A DNA stretch of 64,000 nt, from NCBI GenBank assembly GCA_013397935.1, contig VZRN01001792.1:425661-489660 (forward strand). Direction: 5' to 3'. Under the pieces are notes generated by a model. The model did not search any database. It was not told the origin of the DNA and worked only from the letters and a program-made list of their open reading frames with translations. This document shows, piece after piece, positions 51,141 through 64,000 of the stretch. The stretch is from Dasyornis broadbenti (Eukaryota; Chordata; Aves; Passeriformes; Dasyornithidae). The position numbers and the translations under genes are program-made. The first letter of the stretch is position 1; the number at the start of each line of letters is the position of its first letter.

Positions 51141-53048
51141 GATTATGCTTGGTATGCTGGATAGCAACTTGAAAGAATGAGAGTGAGTTATCCTAACTCC
51201 TTCTCAAACAAAGCACTTCTCATAGCTTACCAGGATCCTTAGCCAGTGAATTTAGGCTTGATTTTTAGGAATCAGGTACTTATTTTTGATTACTTAATCA
51301 GATATTTATATCCTTTTACAACAGATTCTTGTGTTTGGCACGGTAAAACCAGTAAGGTGCATTTATAATTTTAAAAGGCTTCTTTCCTTTTATTTCCTCT
51401 CTAGATAAAAAAGAAAATGTCCACTCTCCACAGTAAATGCTGGTGATAACAAACTTCTCAAGGTAAAAGCTTTTGATTAAGTGGCAGTAATGCTTCTGTC
51501 AAAACAGACAGGTTTGAAAAGTCCTTGTATCAAATCCTGTAGTTCCACCGAAGTCACCAGAATTGCATCAATCTGACTGCAGCCAGAACTCAGCTCCTGT
51601 CATATTAAGCATTTCGTCATTCAGAATGGAAAACAGAAATTTGCATTTAGAAGTTTCAGCCTTGATCCAAATCACTGACTGTTGCAAATTTGTGCCACTG
51701 ACTTTCATGTACCTTTATGGCCATAAGGACCCATTATGAGTTTCTAATCTGATTTTCTGCATAACATTGACCATAACCTCTGGCTGAACAAGAGATAATC
51801 ACTAACATATCCAGTATTGGCTGAAAGATTTCAGGTGGTGGAAACTCCAGCACATCCTTTGATAAGCAACTCCTATAATTACTTATCACTGGCAAAAATG
51901 TGCACTTTATTTCAGATTTTATGACTTCAAAACATTTTATTTTCCTAAATGTTGTTTCAGTGGTAGTGGCCCTAAGTTTCTTCTAACACATTTTTCAAAA
52001 GAAGGAATTACCCCAAATTTTTTGCACTCTCCTCTCTTGAAAAAATTAACAGTGCTCTTAGGAAACTGAATAACATTTTTATTCAGTCAGCATCCCATAG
52101 CCTTGTGCATAACTCTGACGTATTGCCAGAGCTGGACACAAGCACCTTCCACCTCCTTGTTCCTGGCCATACACACTCAAATCTCTAATGAAAATGCATG
52201 TTGCCTTTCTACAGTTTTGTGAATTTAATTCCAGTCTCTGGTTTTGGACTACAGAGGCTGACCAGAGTGGTAAGTTGATAACAGTTTGGTACAATGGTGT
52301 TAGAAGGACAGAAGTGATGAATGGGTGATTTGTTAGGAAAAGTGTCTACAGAGCCCTTATCTGACTAAAGTGTCAAGGCACAGCATGACTCTTGGTCCAA
52401 TGTAGAAAGTGCTTTGGTTTCCCAAAAAAAAAAGGTGTAGAAACAGCAGCAACATTTATAAGTGATGACTCCAGGTTCTCAAGTGTCCACACAGGCTAGA
52501 AAGACAATTCACTACACCTGTCACTCCAACCAGTAGGAATGGTAGTAGCTCAACTGGAAATAACAGCTTAAACTTTGGAAAATAGTTTCTAAATCACAGC
52601 CAGACTTAAAAATTTCTCCTAGAGTAAGATCTTTGTGTGAAGGAGTGCAGGTAAAACTCTGTGTGACTCAGTTTACTCACTGAGAGGATCCTGTCAGTCC
52701 TGTCCTCCCACCTTAAAGTGTCTTGTTTTATGTGACACGTATTTAACCAAAATGTTTAGGTTGCTCCCTGTATGAGTTCTTCATAGGTATAGCTCCACCT
52801 GTTTCCATACAATGTACAAACTTTCTTAGAAAATTGTTTTATAATCCTTCCAAGCCCTTGCAAAGGCTAGAGTGTAAAAAAAAATCTCTGCATTCCCTTG
52901 TAAATGACTGCACACAGTGATGATTCCTTTTAGCTGTTCTATTTTAAACTCAGTCAGTCTGGTTTTAATCCATTTACTTTTCTGCAATGATTTCACACAG
53001 GACTAAGTTTTGGCTAAGTGAAGTGACATCTGTTAGAGCCTTCCTGTA
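51141..53048. other. Unique AT-rich non-coding DNA
   Basis: Nothing assignable. A short A tract lies near 52423-52432. Confidence 0.5.
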
Positions 53049-53156
53049 ACAAAAAAAAAAAACAAAAAAAAATCCAACCAACCAACCAACCAAACAACAA
53101 CAGCAACAACAAAAAACACAGAGAAAAAAGAAAAAAAAAAAAAAAGCAAAAAACTA
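53049..53156. repeat. A-rich tract with CCAA microsatellite
   Basis: Two A runs separated by a C, then about five CCAA units at 53074-53094, a CAA-type repeat to about 53112, and a further A-rich end. This is a compound simple repeat. Confidence 0.92.
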
Positions 53157-55099
53157 TGAACCAAAATGAACTCCTCAGTATAGGTTGCTACAGAGATATC
53201 CTGAATCACGCCTTTTCTCAGGCAAATGGAAAAGAAACATTAATGGAAATTGGGGACTGGTGGAAAGAAGGAAAATAGAAAGTTGCCATTTATGCAGCTT
53301 CAGGGATGGTAAGAGCCTTCTGGAATAGTGGAAGTAGCAACAGGATAAAAGGGAACATCTGAGGAACAGTGAAGGGGGAAAGAAGCACACAGTGATTTTT
53401 AACAGAAGACCCATCAGTATAACACAGCCGACCTAGAGAAAGAGGAATTGATCCTACCTTTTATCAGGATGATGGGCCCTACATACATCTGTGCAGATGC
53501 ACCTACAGACACCTGTCTCTGCAAAATTCTGATTTCTCTGAAGGGCAATGTTGTTTTACTTGACCAGCCTACTTCCAACAGATAAGAAGGATCACTGATC
53601 ATCACCAGGTTTCCAGTACCTGGAAATGTGGTGTCATACTTAATTTTAAAGCAAGTTTCTCACAGAATTCCTGCGTGGAAATTAGTAATGTCAATAGGCA
53701 GGAATATTTGAATTCCATCATACTAGTTTATATACTCCTGTATGAAAATGTAAGCACACATGCACTCATCAAAATTTCACTGCTGTTTTATAGGTAAACG
53801 GGATCAGTCTATATTTATTTCTCACACAACGTTTTATAACATGTAATTATTTCAAAGAATGAGGAGGTGCCAAATGATGCAGCAATAAATTTTAAAAATT
53901 AAAAATAATGTGTTTGCTTTGCTGATATTTTTGAAACTATATTCTTTTCCCTGACTGTTCAGATGAATGGCTGATATTTCTTCTAAACCCAGCAATTTGC
54001 CTTACGAGGGTTGGTGTGAACACTGGTTTCTGCTTCAGGTCATGTGGGTTCAAAGCTCTAGAGTTTCACTTTGAATTGGATGATTGCTTACTGAGAACTG
54101 TTTGTCTTCACTCGCATAAATCAACGTACATTCAGCAAGAACAGGCCATGATTTTGTCAATACTTCAAAAAGTGAGTGGGAATTTAGCATGTTTTTAATG
54201 GTTGTAGATTTCATAGTGAAAACTTTGCAGAGTGGTACTCAAAAAAATTCTTTGGAAAATATCTGTGTTTCTAGTTTTCATATCTCTCACATTTATGTTT
54301 CAATGCCTCTTGAAAACTGCAGAGATTTTTTTCAAAACTGTGATTTAAAAAGAAACTCAACCTGCAATGGGCTTCTAGTGCACTCACATGGACAGATAGT
54401 AGAGTCTGATCAGAGGCTTTCAGCAACCTCAGGGAACATTGGACTCTGGGGCATTACTTGTAATATATTATTACAAATCCAAGTAGAGATAAATTGCATA
54501 AAGGAAGAACTTTTCTCCGTTTTACCTTTACTTTCCTCTTCTAGAAATCTCTGTTTGTCACTCTTCTTAAACCAGGAGCAACTCTGAATGACTTCAGCTC
54601 ATTTTCCCTCTCAGCTTTTGCGGATAATTTTCAGCGATAATTTTTCTTTGTTCACAATATGAAATTTGCTCTGCCTTGCTCTATTTTACAATAATCATTC
54701 TTAAAAATACTTTGAAGTGAACAACTCAGAATAATCATAAATCTCACTGTCATACAGACATATGTGAACTTTCTTTTGAAAGCGTCATTGTTACTCATCT
54801 TTTCTGTCTGGGATTACCCCAACCCCATACTTTTCATCCTTTATCCCTTTTATGAAGGGCAGAAACTTTAAATATTTGACAAACTCTACTAACAACTCAA
54901 TTACATTTTGACTAATTATATCACATGAATTTTATCCCTTTTGTTTTTGTCCAAGATTAATACTGGAATGTCTCAGATGAGTTTATAGACAGTTCCTTTA
55001 TGCATCCAAAGTGTAATGCTGAAATGAAGAAATGCGTAGCACAAAGAGACTTCACTTAAGAGCATTGGGAATATGACTGTGCTGGTGATTAAAGAACAA
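53157..55099. other. Unique AT-rich non-coding DNA
   Basis: No supported gene. The longest open frame, 132 codons at 54189-54587, has no domain, signal or splice context I recognise and I treat it as chance. Confidence 0.45.
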
Positions 55100-55870
55100 G
55101 ATCTAATCTGTTTTCAGGCCTACAGCTGAAAATCATCTTTCGTAGAAGTGTGCCTGCCAAGGTTATTGTAAAATTATCCCAGGCACCAAAGTGATGAATA
55201 GTCCCAGCGTTTGCTGTGATATGGATGCCATCCCTGTGGGGCTTCACCAAGCGGGATTTTTCATGTGGACAGACTCACATGGAGGACAGATGGGAAAGAA
55301 AACAAAATTAGTTGATCTGAGCTAGAGCAAAAATCCATCTTTCCTTTGCTACCCAGATTGTGCACTTGCTTTTTTTTCTTGCAGACACGGAAATCTGTTC
55401 TTAAATTATATATCTCTTCCTCTTTTTCATTTATGGCATGATCTGAACCTTTTAAGCTGACCTTGGGTTTACTGCTGATTAGCATTCTTGAACTTTCATG
55501 CTGGCCTAATTTTAGACATGTTAAGCAGCAAGCCTAGTATCTACCTAAAGTAGCACAAAAATATTGTGTCTCCAGTTGCATTAATAACAGCCTTAGTCCA
55601 AATTTGAAGACAGGCAGTTCTTAACAGCAAAAAAAGTTTAAAATAGAAATGGTCACTCAAGTTTAGCTTTGTGAAAGTTCCACTAATGAGCCAGTCAAAG
55701 AGCAACAGCGACATTTAATAGGCAGGCAGGCTTCCCAGGACCCAGTTCTGGGATTATACCAACAATCCCACTGACAAAAGCACTGTAACCAGTGCCATGC
55801 GAAATCAGGGCCAACCATGGTTTGGGCAGCACATCTGAGAAAAATCAGCTCTTACGCATTTTTAATGCTT
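55100..55870. promoter_or_regulatory. Weak candidate conserved non-coding region, two patches
   Basis: Two patches, 55110-55260 and 55640-55860, have balanced composition, several CpGs, and little simple sequence, separated by ordinary AT-rich DNA. The second includes CACTAATGAG, AACAGCGACATTTAATAGG and GGGATTATACCAACAATCC (homeodomain- and SOX-like cores). No open frame of note runs through either. The call is tentative. Confidence 0.2.
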
Positions 55871-58800
55871 GACAGCAAAAAGAAATTTCTTTGATACTTG
55901 CATCATTATGTGCTGGTGACAAAGAAGGAAGGAAGGACTTAAACGATGCTTCTGTTGCATCTGCAAGTGTTGCAATTTGATTTTGAGATAACTAAAAATT
56001 TGCAAATTTCACATAACATATTTTCCTAAAAAGCAGGTTCTGGATAAGTCACTATTAATCTGTTTTAAATTATCCACATAATTTTAAATTTATTATTTAC
56101 TTCACGTCATTGCATTTTGGATGTAGGGAATATTATGCTGATAACTATTTCAAAGAGCATAGAAATGCAACAAATACTTGGTGTATTTCTCCACCTACAT
56201 TTCTTTCTTAATCAGATTTCCCAGGGTGAGAGGTTAAACTTAGACAGTCAGCAGAGATGTTAGGACTATTTAACTGCAATATAAGTAACACCTTAAGAAC
56301 TGATTTGTCAGAATGAAATGTAGTCCAGGGTGCTTTGAGTTTTCAACTAAATTTGCTCTTGAGATAAAAGGCACTTTTTAAAGAATCACAGTTCCTGTTC
56401 TAACCATTCCCCCACCCTCGCCTTCAAGGCATTTCTTATAACTCTGATAAAATCACAGACCAGGTGCTCCAAGACTTTCAAAATAATAAATTCCAATCTG
56501 TCACTAAAAAAATAAAAGGTTAAACAAGTTTATAGAGGGAGTCTGTTCCAGGTGTTATTTTGAAAGTGTACGCCTAATTTATCATTTTTCAGGAATTGTT
56601 ACAAGTGATAAAGATCATGTAAATACTCTGTATTAGAAATAAGCTTTCATTTTGTCATGCAGATAGTACTAATGACTAAATAGACTTTAAACAGGAGATC
56701 TCCACCTACTAACGTTAGGACTGAAGAGTAATGCTGTAATCAGATTTTCTCTAAAATAAAATGCTCATGCTATAGAAGCAAAAACAAAACAAAAGTCATA
56801 CATTGGTTATATAGCAGTTTTTATGAGAACCAGAAGCATGAAAACTTTTTGCAAATCACCTGCTTTGGAACGGACTCTGCATAGGTTCAGCGGGTATGTC
56901 TATCAAGTGGAACGAGGCAATGGAACTGCTAACACCTTCCACATGTGGCAGCCTTTAAATTATAGTACTATTTTGGATACAGTGAACAAACTGTTCTGAA
57001 ACAGCAGTATGTCAGATGGGTGGCTGGATTTACCTGTAGTTCTTCCTTCACTGCTTTCAGTCAGTCTTACATGGTTCAAATTCTGCTATCTTTTCCATTA
57101 TTTATTAAAGTATATAGTTTTAAAAATGCCCTCAGTTTTGCTCAAGAGCTCTGAAGTGTGTTCTTTGGCCTATCATAAATCAAAGAAAAGGCTATAGTTC
57201 TCAGCCATTTTGAAGTCAGGAGGAAAATCCAGGCCCCAGTTAAACAAAGTGCACGGATATGTTCTTGAGTGCCATTCAATTCAGTGTTTTTCCTTACCTG
57301 CAGAATAGGTTGCTCCATCTCTGTCAGACTCTGCAGATCCTAAATCAAGTATGGCAGCATTTGGGGTGGCATTAGGCTGCAAGCAGGTACTGAAGGCTTA
57401 TGGATAGGCTTCCATATGTCTATATATATATTTCAGAGGTTCCATAAATGACAAGGCACTGCCTCACTCAAAAAGGGAAAAAAAATATCTCTACTGTTAT
57501 TTCCCTCTACGACACTCTAAATTCTCTCTCTTTTTACCCTGGCATTTAAAATTATTTTTAAATTAATGTTTCTTTCTTTTTAGCCCATTCCCTCTCTGTT
57601 CTCATACAAATACAGTGGCAGAAGTTAACTGCTCTGAAACTTTCCTGTAGAACTAATTTTCAGGAAAATCATAAACAGATCTCAGTGCAAGCTCATCCTG
57701 CAGAGATTACAGGTGATCTCACAAACTCCTAAGCTACAATTAACATATAGACTCAGGGCAATTTCCTGTATAAAACCTGAAAAGGATGGAACTGCAGATT
57801 GAACAGAACCGAAAACTGAGTTTTCTCATACACGACTAAAGATTGTTCTTTCAAAGGAAAAGAAGCTCTTCCCCACAAAATATTCTGTTACATTTTAAAA
57901 CTCTAGGCAAGGTTTATAATAACTTCCCTCAAGAAGCAAAAGAGAAACTAAATGAGTATAGCTATACTACATGGCTATATTGAGGTTTCTGAGTGTGGAA
58001 GTAAACTTTTACTACTAACACATAACTGAGCTGAAGTTTCCATTGCTTACTCACAAGACTACAGTGCAAGTTGCATAACACAAAAAACAGTGAAGCTTTA
58101 TAGTGAAGGATTCTGTGTGTTTATCTGTATTCTAGCAATTACCCTCAAATGTGGAGTCTTTTAGCAAGGCAAGCAGATTACTCTAAATTAATACTTTTAG
58201 GAACGCTAAAAGAGTCATTCTCCAAATAAGTTGTGGTACTTATTAAATAGTAAGCAGCTAAGTTATTTTGTAAGAATTGAAGTGAGATAAATGAACTGGT
58301 AATCTCTTGAAACTAAAAACAATTCTTCAATGTATTATGTGAAAACAATGCTTAGAAAAGTTACTACTAATTAACAGTTTTAGTTGACACTTAGATGTCA
58401 TGTCTAGCTGTGGCCTATTATGTACTCCTATTGAGTGTGCAAGATGCTTTGCATTGTTGCAAAATATCTTTTACCCCTTAAAGGCAGATTAGATTTGAGT
58501 GTTCTGTATTTGTATTGCATTTTTTTCTTTTAAGCAGGCATTTAAAAAAATTTTTTTTGAAGATGAGAAATATTTGGGTACACTGAATTTTGTTTTGTGA
58601 TAATATGTTAATCCTGATAGATTATGAAAAAATTGACAATTAAGAGTTTCCCAAAATGTTTATTTTACAGCTAGAGACAGATGGGAGGAAATGGTGGTAC
58701 TGAGCTTCAGCACCAGAGAGCAGCACCATCTAAGAATTGTAATTCAAAATTTCTCCCTTGAACCCCAATCCTGTTCTGGATTAAATAAATGTACCCACAC

Positions 58801-58940
58801 TTCTTTGGGGGCATAGAGTATGAAATTATCCTTTTGGTTAACTTTCCCAGCTGACACATGTAAATCTAGCAATGCTGGACTTTTTTACCACTTTGATACA
58901 CACCCAACACATCCACTGATGGAATAGCACTAGGAAGTAG
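55871..58940. other. Unique AT-rich non-coding DNA
   Basis: I see no gene or interspersed repeat. A GGAA repeat of a few units is near 55925-55936 and a TATATA stretch near 57419-57431. Confidence 0.5.
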
Positions 58941-60700
58941 CCCTCATTTTCACACCAGAGCATGTAACTGGTCTAGATATAACATGAACAGGAAAAGAAT
59001 TGTCAACCACAAGACCAGCTTCGTACCCCAAACACATGGATTTGGGTTAGGAATATCCAGCCATTTATTTTCTTTTGTTTGGAATTTATAAATAACAATA
59101 ATGTCAGAGCGACTAGTAGACATTACTGTTCTCCTTGGGAACAGTTCAGCAATGCCCTCTGGCAGTTTTTCAGCTGAGCATGGGAGCGCAAAAGAAAGTC
59201 TAAAAAAGCATGCAATTACCCCCAGGAAATAATTACAATGCAAAAAGCACTGGATGGTACAAGTGACATTCCAGTAAACGAGGTGAACTTGTATCATCAC
59301 CCTGCTTCGCCTCAGGGATATTCCTGCCAAAGGAATATCATCCAGTTCCAAGAACATCCAAGGACGCTGGTGGGGCTGCAGATCAGCCTTTCCGGGTCCA
59401 AGTCTCAGGGATCCAGAAGTTGTGGACAAAGTCCTGCTAAGCCAAGCATTGACACTGCAAGTCCCAAAGGCCGGGGCAGCAAATCTTGCTGGAGGTGCTT
59501 TTTAACCACCAGGCTGGAAACCAAACCACACCTAAAGCAGCCTTGCTTATGTATGAGACTTACCTATTCCAAACTTAATGATTAAGAGAAATATGGGAAA
59601 CAAAGTATTTTTATGTATTCTTCTGTTCACACTCACTCTCATGGGAGCAGGATCATACTGTTCTCTCTTCCTGAACTATGTTAAGCTTCAAAGTTTGACC
59701 AAGTACTGGATTTCTTTCAATTTTAACCTTCTTTTGGTCTCTGCTGAAGGAGCCTCTCTTTGTCTGCAACAGTTAGAAGCCATACCCAAACCACACTGGA
59801 GAAACAATGGCTGGAAGAGCAGACAGTTAAGCTGGATATGGCCAGATTTTATTCAGCAACTTTCCCACTCACTCCAATCTTCTAATCCAACTCAGCTAGC
59901 CTCATATGTGTACACAAAGACCTGTATTAACCCAGGTAGATTTTCTTACCTAGCCACTGTTTCCAGAGGCTCACAGAACGGCAGCAGCTGGTACATGGTA
60001 CTATTGTTCTCTTTGCTTTTAAAATACATTATTGCAAATGTGTGTTGACCATTTCAGAATTGGGGATCAACTCTTCCACATTTTCTAGATGCCTTTTGGG
60101 AGTATATAAGATAATGCTGATAGAACAAGAAATTAATGTGCTTACATACCTCTTTTCTGTCTCTGGATTACCACTGTCATAAAAGTGGAATTTAACTTGA
60201 AAATCTGTGGTGTCTGAATACACTTTTGGCACCCTCAGGTGATCTGTACTATGTAGCCTTATGATACAGTGCTGGGTTCTAGACACTTGGGCAAAGCAAA
60301 CCCCACTTCTGAGCTTTCCAAAGTATACCATCAGTAACGCGCAGAGATGGGACTGCCATAACAGTCAGATTATCTGCTTTCCGAACAAAATAAGTAAATA
60401 TCCAAAAATGCTTGAGTTGAAGCTGCCTCAAGCACTTTTACCTCACATAACCAGCACTTTTGGAAAGGTCCCGTTGACCTTGGCAGCATATTCAAACATG
60501 GCTGAACAGTTCTTGAGCAATTTTTCCAATGAATTAGGCACAAACAGGCATGTGTCATTGAGCACACATGCAGTTTATTCTATCTCCTTTTTCTCCTTAA
60601 AAATTAATAATTTTTCAAAACTGCCGTGCAAAGAAAGTCACAACAAGCAGTATGTCCTAGTGTATTACTGGCTCATGTTTGGTATGTGAAATTACTTAGC
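58941..60700. other. Unexplained cluster of long open frames, no assigned gene
   Basis: Four of the longest open frames of the window fall here: 159 codons on the minus strand at 58950-59429, and 115, 156 and 142 codons on the plus strand at 59238-59585, 59578-60048 and 60261-60689. The 59578 frame starts with a hydrophobic, signal-peptide-like segment (KVFLCILLFTLTLMGAGS, about residues 9-26) and ends with another hydrophobic stretch. No domain is recognised in any of them. Local GC is somewhat higher than average, which lowers stop frequency, so chance remains the simplest explanation. Confidence 0.3.
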
Positions 60701-63700
60701 TAGATGCTTTGCAAACACCACAGAGCTGGGTTCTGACCAGAGACCAGTTATTCAGATGCATTTATCTTTTCTGACATCTATCTTAATCACAGAATTATCA
60801 TAAACCGCATGTGTGAACTGACTGTGCATACTTTCCTTACCAAAGAAGGCAAACTTATGAATTTGGAAGCATTGACGCAGTGTATTAAACTCGGTCAAAG
60901 ACTTTTAACAAATGTAAAAGTTACATCAGTGAAAGCGGAGAATACTGATAAATATATTATCTGCTGTGCATGAAGTCTATCTGTTCACGGGTTTAAAAGC
61001 ACTTAAGGAAAGTGTAAAAAAAAATCCCACTTCTAGAACTTTAATCTCACAGAAGTCTTCAGATCTTACTTTGCTGCCAGGAGATACCAAACATTTTAGC
61101 TTTTGCCTGACAATTGGTTGTCCGATGCTATTAATTCGGTGCTATCCTTTCCTTGACTTTTGCAGGGAATCAGCATTATATTGATGCTGCTGCAGTGACA
61201 AGTACCCCCTGCTTGGCTGCCGTTCTCCATTTCCTTGCCTGTCCCATCAAGTGCCATTCTTTATTTGCCTCCATTCTGTCCACCAGTCATTCTTTTCTGC
61301 ACCCACTCCTTAACTCACAAGATAGCCTTCCTTCTTTCATGAACTTCATAACTCCATTACCTTTCTCTCCTACTTTCATGCTTCTATTTCTTCCTTTCCC
61401 CCATGGGTCGTATGAAGGAAAATCTAAAATCTTGAGAGGAAAGATGGAGAGACTAAGATACACTGTGTTATAAAGCAGCATCTCAACTAGAAAAAGTTAT
61501 GACTCATCTTTAGTTTTCAGCACACATCTTTTTTGTACAGTGCTCTGACTGGCATGAAACATAACCATCTGTTGCCACGAAAGTCTCCACACACTGTTTT
61601 ACCTTGGTCTTCCCCACTTTCCCACAGAGTTAACATATTCCAAGAGTTTTCTTGCTTCAACATCATGCATTATGCAAACAACTTTGGGCTGCTATGAAAC
61701 AGCCATCACAACTCAACCAAAATGTCACACAGTCTTTAGCTCTATACTTTTATCTGCAGATGTCAGGACACAGTTCAAAGTTCAATGGTATTACCCCACT
61801 TCACAAAGGAAAAGGCCAAGAAAGAGAAACTGAGTAACCCAACAGCCAGTAGCAGAGCCACAAATGTTGGCCAAGTCTTTTGCGCTTTTTAGCTGTCACC
61901 TGGTCAGAGCAGCACAAGGAAAGTAAGAAAGCCACCTACAGCCTGAATAGAAGTCCAGTCTCTTCAATGTTAAACCTTCAGCTGGAACTTCAGGAACACA
62001 AATAATGTGGATCTAGATTCAGTGGGGGCGTTAATAATGGACATTTAATAATACTTTCTTACTTTCATATAATGCTTAAAAATGAAACACCTATATAGGC
62101 CTGCTTTCTTATCATTTAGAAAATATCCAACAAAACTTAGGACTTATTATAGATCAATATTACTTTTAAAGACTCGCTAGACACAAAGAAGTTTTTTATG
62201 AAATGGTTAAAATAAAATTATGCCACTTTTCTCAGTGGCATGATAAACTAATAGGTTTCCATGGTTTGTTTCAAAAATCTCTTTGCAACATTTATTTCCT
62301 TTATTTTTAATGGGGCAGTAAGTTAGTAAACTACACTATTCCACAGTCTACTGTTCATTAGCAGAAGTAAAGAAAGTTAACTATCTTGGAACTTTTATTT
62401 AGAATTAAGAGAGAAGGGAAATGTGAGAGCAGTTGAAAGCAAGATTTCTCAGGAAAGAAAAAAACCTCTTTAATGGTCTTTAATGTTTATTTCTATTTGG
62501 TTTGATGCTTATTTGTTTTTTTCCAGTTTACAGTAAGTGCCCTGTTATGGTCACATGAAAAGTTATTAGAGAAAAGAAGAAAGCTTTGTAGGGTTTACTA
62601 GTTCCAATAAAAGCCAGGGGAATGAAATAAAAACAAACTGAACATAAAATATGTAAAGATAGTACAGGTTAAAAATTAATAGCTTATTTTTAAAAAGGAA
62701 ATTTAATAAAGCAATGTCATTAGCTATTTCAAAACTGGAAAAATGATACCTAAACATGCAGGGAATGTTGGCAAGTTTTCCTACCTGAGCCAGAGTGCGA
62801 AAAACAGATTACTATACTTATTACATTTTCTTTAATTTATTTATCAGAATGAACTAGATGACAATGTTATTGTAATGTGCAACTGAAAATATAATTTTCT
62901 TTCCAAAAGATCATATGGCACATATAATACAGATTTTTGCTGTAGGATTTTTAAATCAAAGTGTTTTCTCATGTTCACTGTGTCTGTAATTCTATCACAT
63001 AAACCTAAAAAACTACAGTTCACAGTCAGTGAACTCTGATACAATTTGGAACCCCAAAACTCATTTTTGCTGTTGTAATATGCTGAAGTAATTAAAATGA
63101 AAACGATGCTCCAAAGAAAAATGTTCGTCTCCACAACAGGTAATTGTGATTAAAAAGAATGTAAAATCAACCTATTGCTGCAGCTCAATATAAGTACTAT
63201 AATGATAGCACAGATGCTTGATTTTTAAGTATTTTCACTGAGAAGAGACATTTGGTGTGACAGCCACTGTGGCAACAACTACTCAGTTTCAGTGCATATT
63301 GGAGTATATAGTTATGTAAAAGTTGTTGATGCACGAGAACTCACTGTGACAGCCTTACAATGTATATTTCACATAACTGTTTTATTTCTTTCTTAAATGG
63401 AAAGAAATTTCAAGTGAGCAACAGTTAGCTGTCTTAAAGTCTTTGTTGGTTTATGAGTGGTGTTAAGATCTTTCAATAGTACTGTGGAAAGAACAGTCAC
63501 ACACAAAACTAATGATGAAGGAGAAAACGGTTTCACTTAATTGTATTTTCACACTAGGCATTCTCTAGATTCTTGGGCATCCAAGGAAATTTGTGGTTTT
63601 AAAATTATTGTTAATTTCTTTCTAATTACCACTTAGAGATTTTATTTTCCAAAGTTTTGCTTTGGACTTTCCCATTTCAGTATATCAATAGCTTAACAAT

Positions 63701-64000
63701 TTCTAGAATAAATAAATTTTATAAATATAAAAAATTACTGGTCATTTGATTTGTCTTATATATATCCTATAAAGTCTATGATAACTTTGCATCTAGAAAG
63801 AGAGTTGTGCTCTTCAGGGGAATTGATTAAAAAAGCAAGATTAATGAATAAGTGAAAGTGGCTACGGAATCTCAGAAAATACCCAGAAATTTATAGAAGT
63901 CTAGCATGAAGATGTCATAGAAGTCCCCACTCTGGGAACATAAATAATATATTCATGTGAAGCATTAATTGATTCTGAAAAATAAAAACTTTTTTTTTTT
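60701..64000. other. Unique AT-rich non-coding DNA
   Basis: No supported gene. A patch at 60760-61010 with TATCTTAATCACAGAATTATC is mildly enhancer-like. A pyrimidine-rich stretch lies at about 61225-61410. The window ends within a run of Ts. Confidence 0.45.

Noticed and set aside
54189..54587. 132-codon open frame on the plus strand
   Set aside because: Length is within chance for a 64 kb window and nothing in the peptide suggests a known fold.
59150..59170. GCCCTCTGGCAG as a CTCF site
   Set aside because: It misses two core positions of the reverse CTCF consensus and lacks the flanking match.
1..64000. Bacterial-style features: operons, CRISPR, riboswitches, ribosome binding sites
   Set aside because: CR1 LINEs and avian ERV LTRs show this is vertebrate nuclear DNA; no spaced direct repeats or clustered long open frames typical of bacteria are present.

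Overview
The window looks like non-coding nuclear DNA from a bird, most probably a songbird or close relative. The DNA is AT-rich, and its recognisable interspersed repeats are CR1 LINE tails plus solo LTRs of avian endogenous retroviruses. I saw no mammalian-type SINE or L1. The passerine assignment rests on remembering the LTR families and is an inference. No gene can be annotated with confidence: there is no multi-exon structure, no recognisable protein domain, and no tRNA, rRNA or CRISPR array. The window is best read as a gene desert or the inside of one very large intron.

Layout. 1-18 kb is mostly unique AT-rich sequence, with a CR1 tail at 1932-2155 and two stretches that look like conserved regulatory elements. 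The first (4440-4700) has an octamer site and a homeodomain site and is also open in one frame. The second (10130-10480) has homeodomain, SOX-like and MEF2-like sites. A decayed ERV LTR lies at 18305-18706. A purine-rich stretch at about 19950-21330 has the look of a dead coding remnant. 21-29 kb is AT-rich with one small CR1 scrap. At 28847-29565 sits the best-defined element of the window, a 719 bp minus-strand solo LTR with a 5 bp target-site duplication. It contains the only CpG-rich island in the 64 kb and a near-consensus CTCF core.

29.6-46 kb holds an ancient CR1 (33039-33401), a roughly 163 bp tandem duplication whose junction is a single N (36156-36481), a minus-strand CR1 (40222-40397) and several possible conserved non-coding blocks. 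A second LTR (46225-46827, minus strand) carries an internal minisatellite. A 123 bp polypyrimidine tract (47889-48011) and an old L3-type CR1 (48395-48533) follow. The strongest enhancer-like block is at 50860-51140. The rest is AT-rich, with an A-rich/CCAA microsatellite at 53049-53156 and an unexplained cluster of long open frames at 58.9-60.7 kb.

No genes act together here. If the window has a function, it is regulatory: candidate enhancers plus an LTR-derived CpG island and possible CTCF site. No new biological system is evident from the sequence alone.
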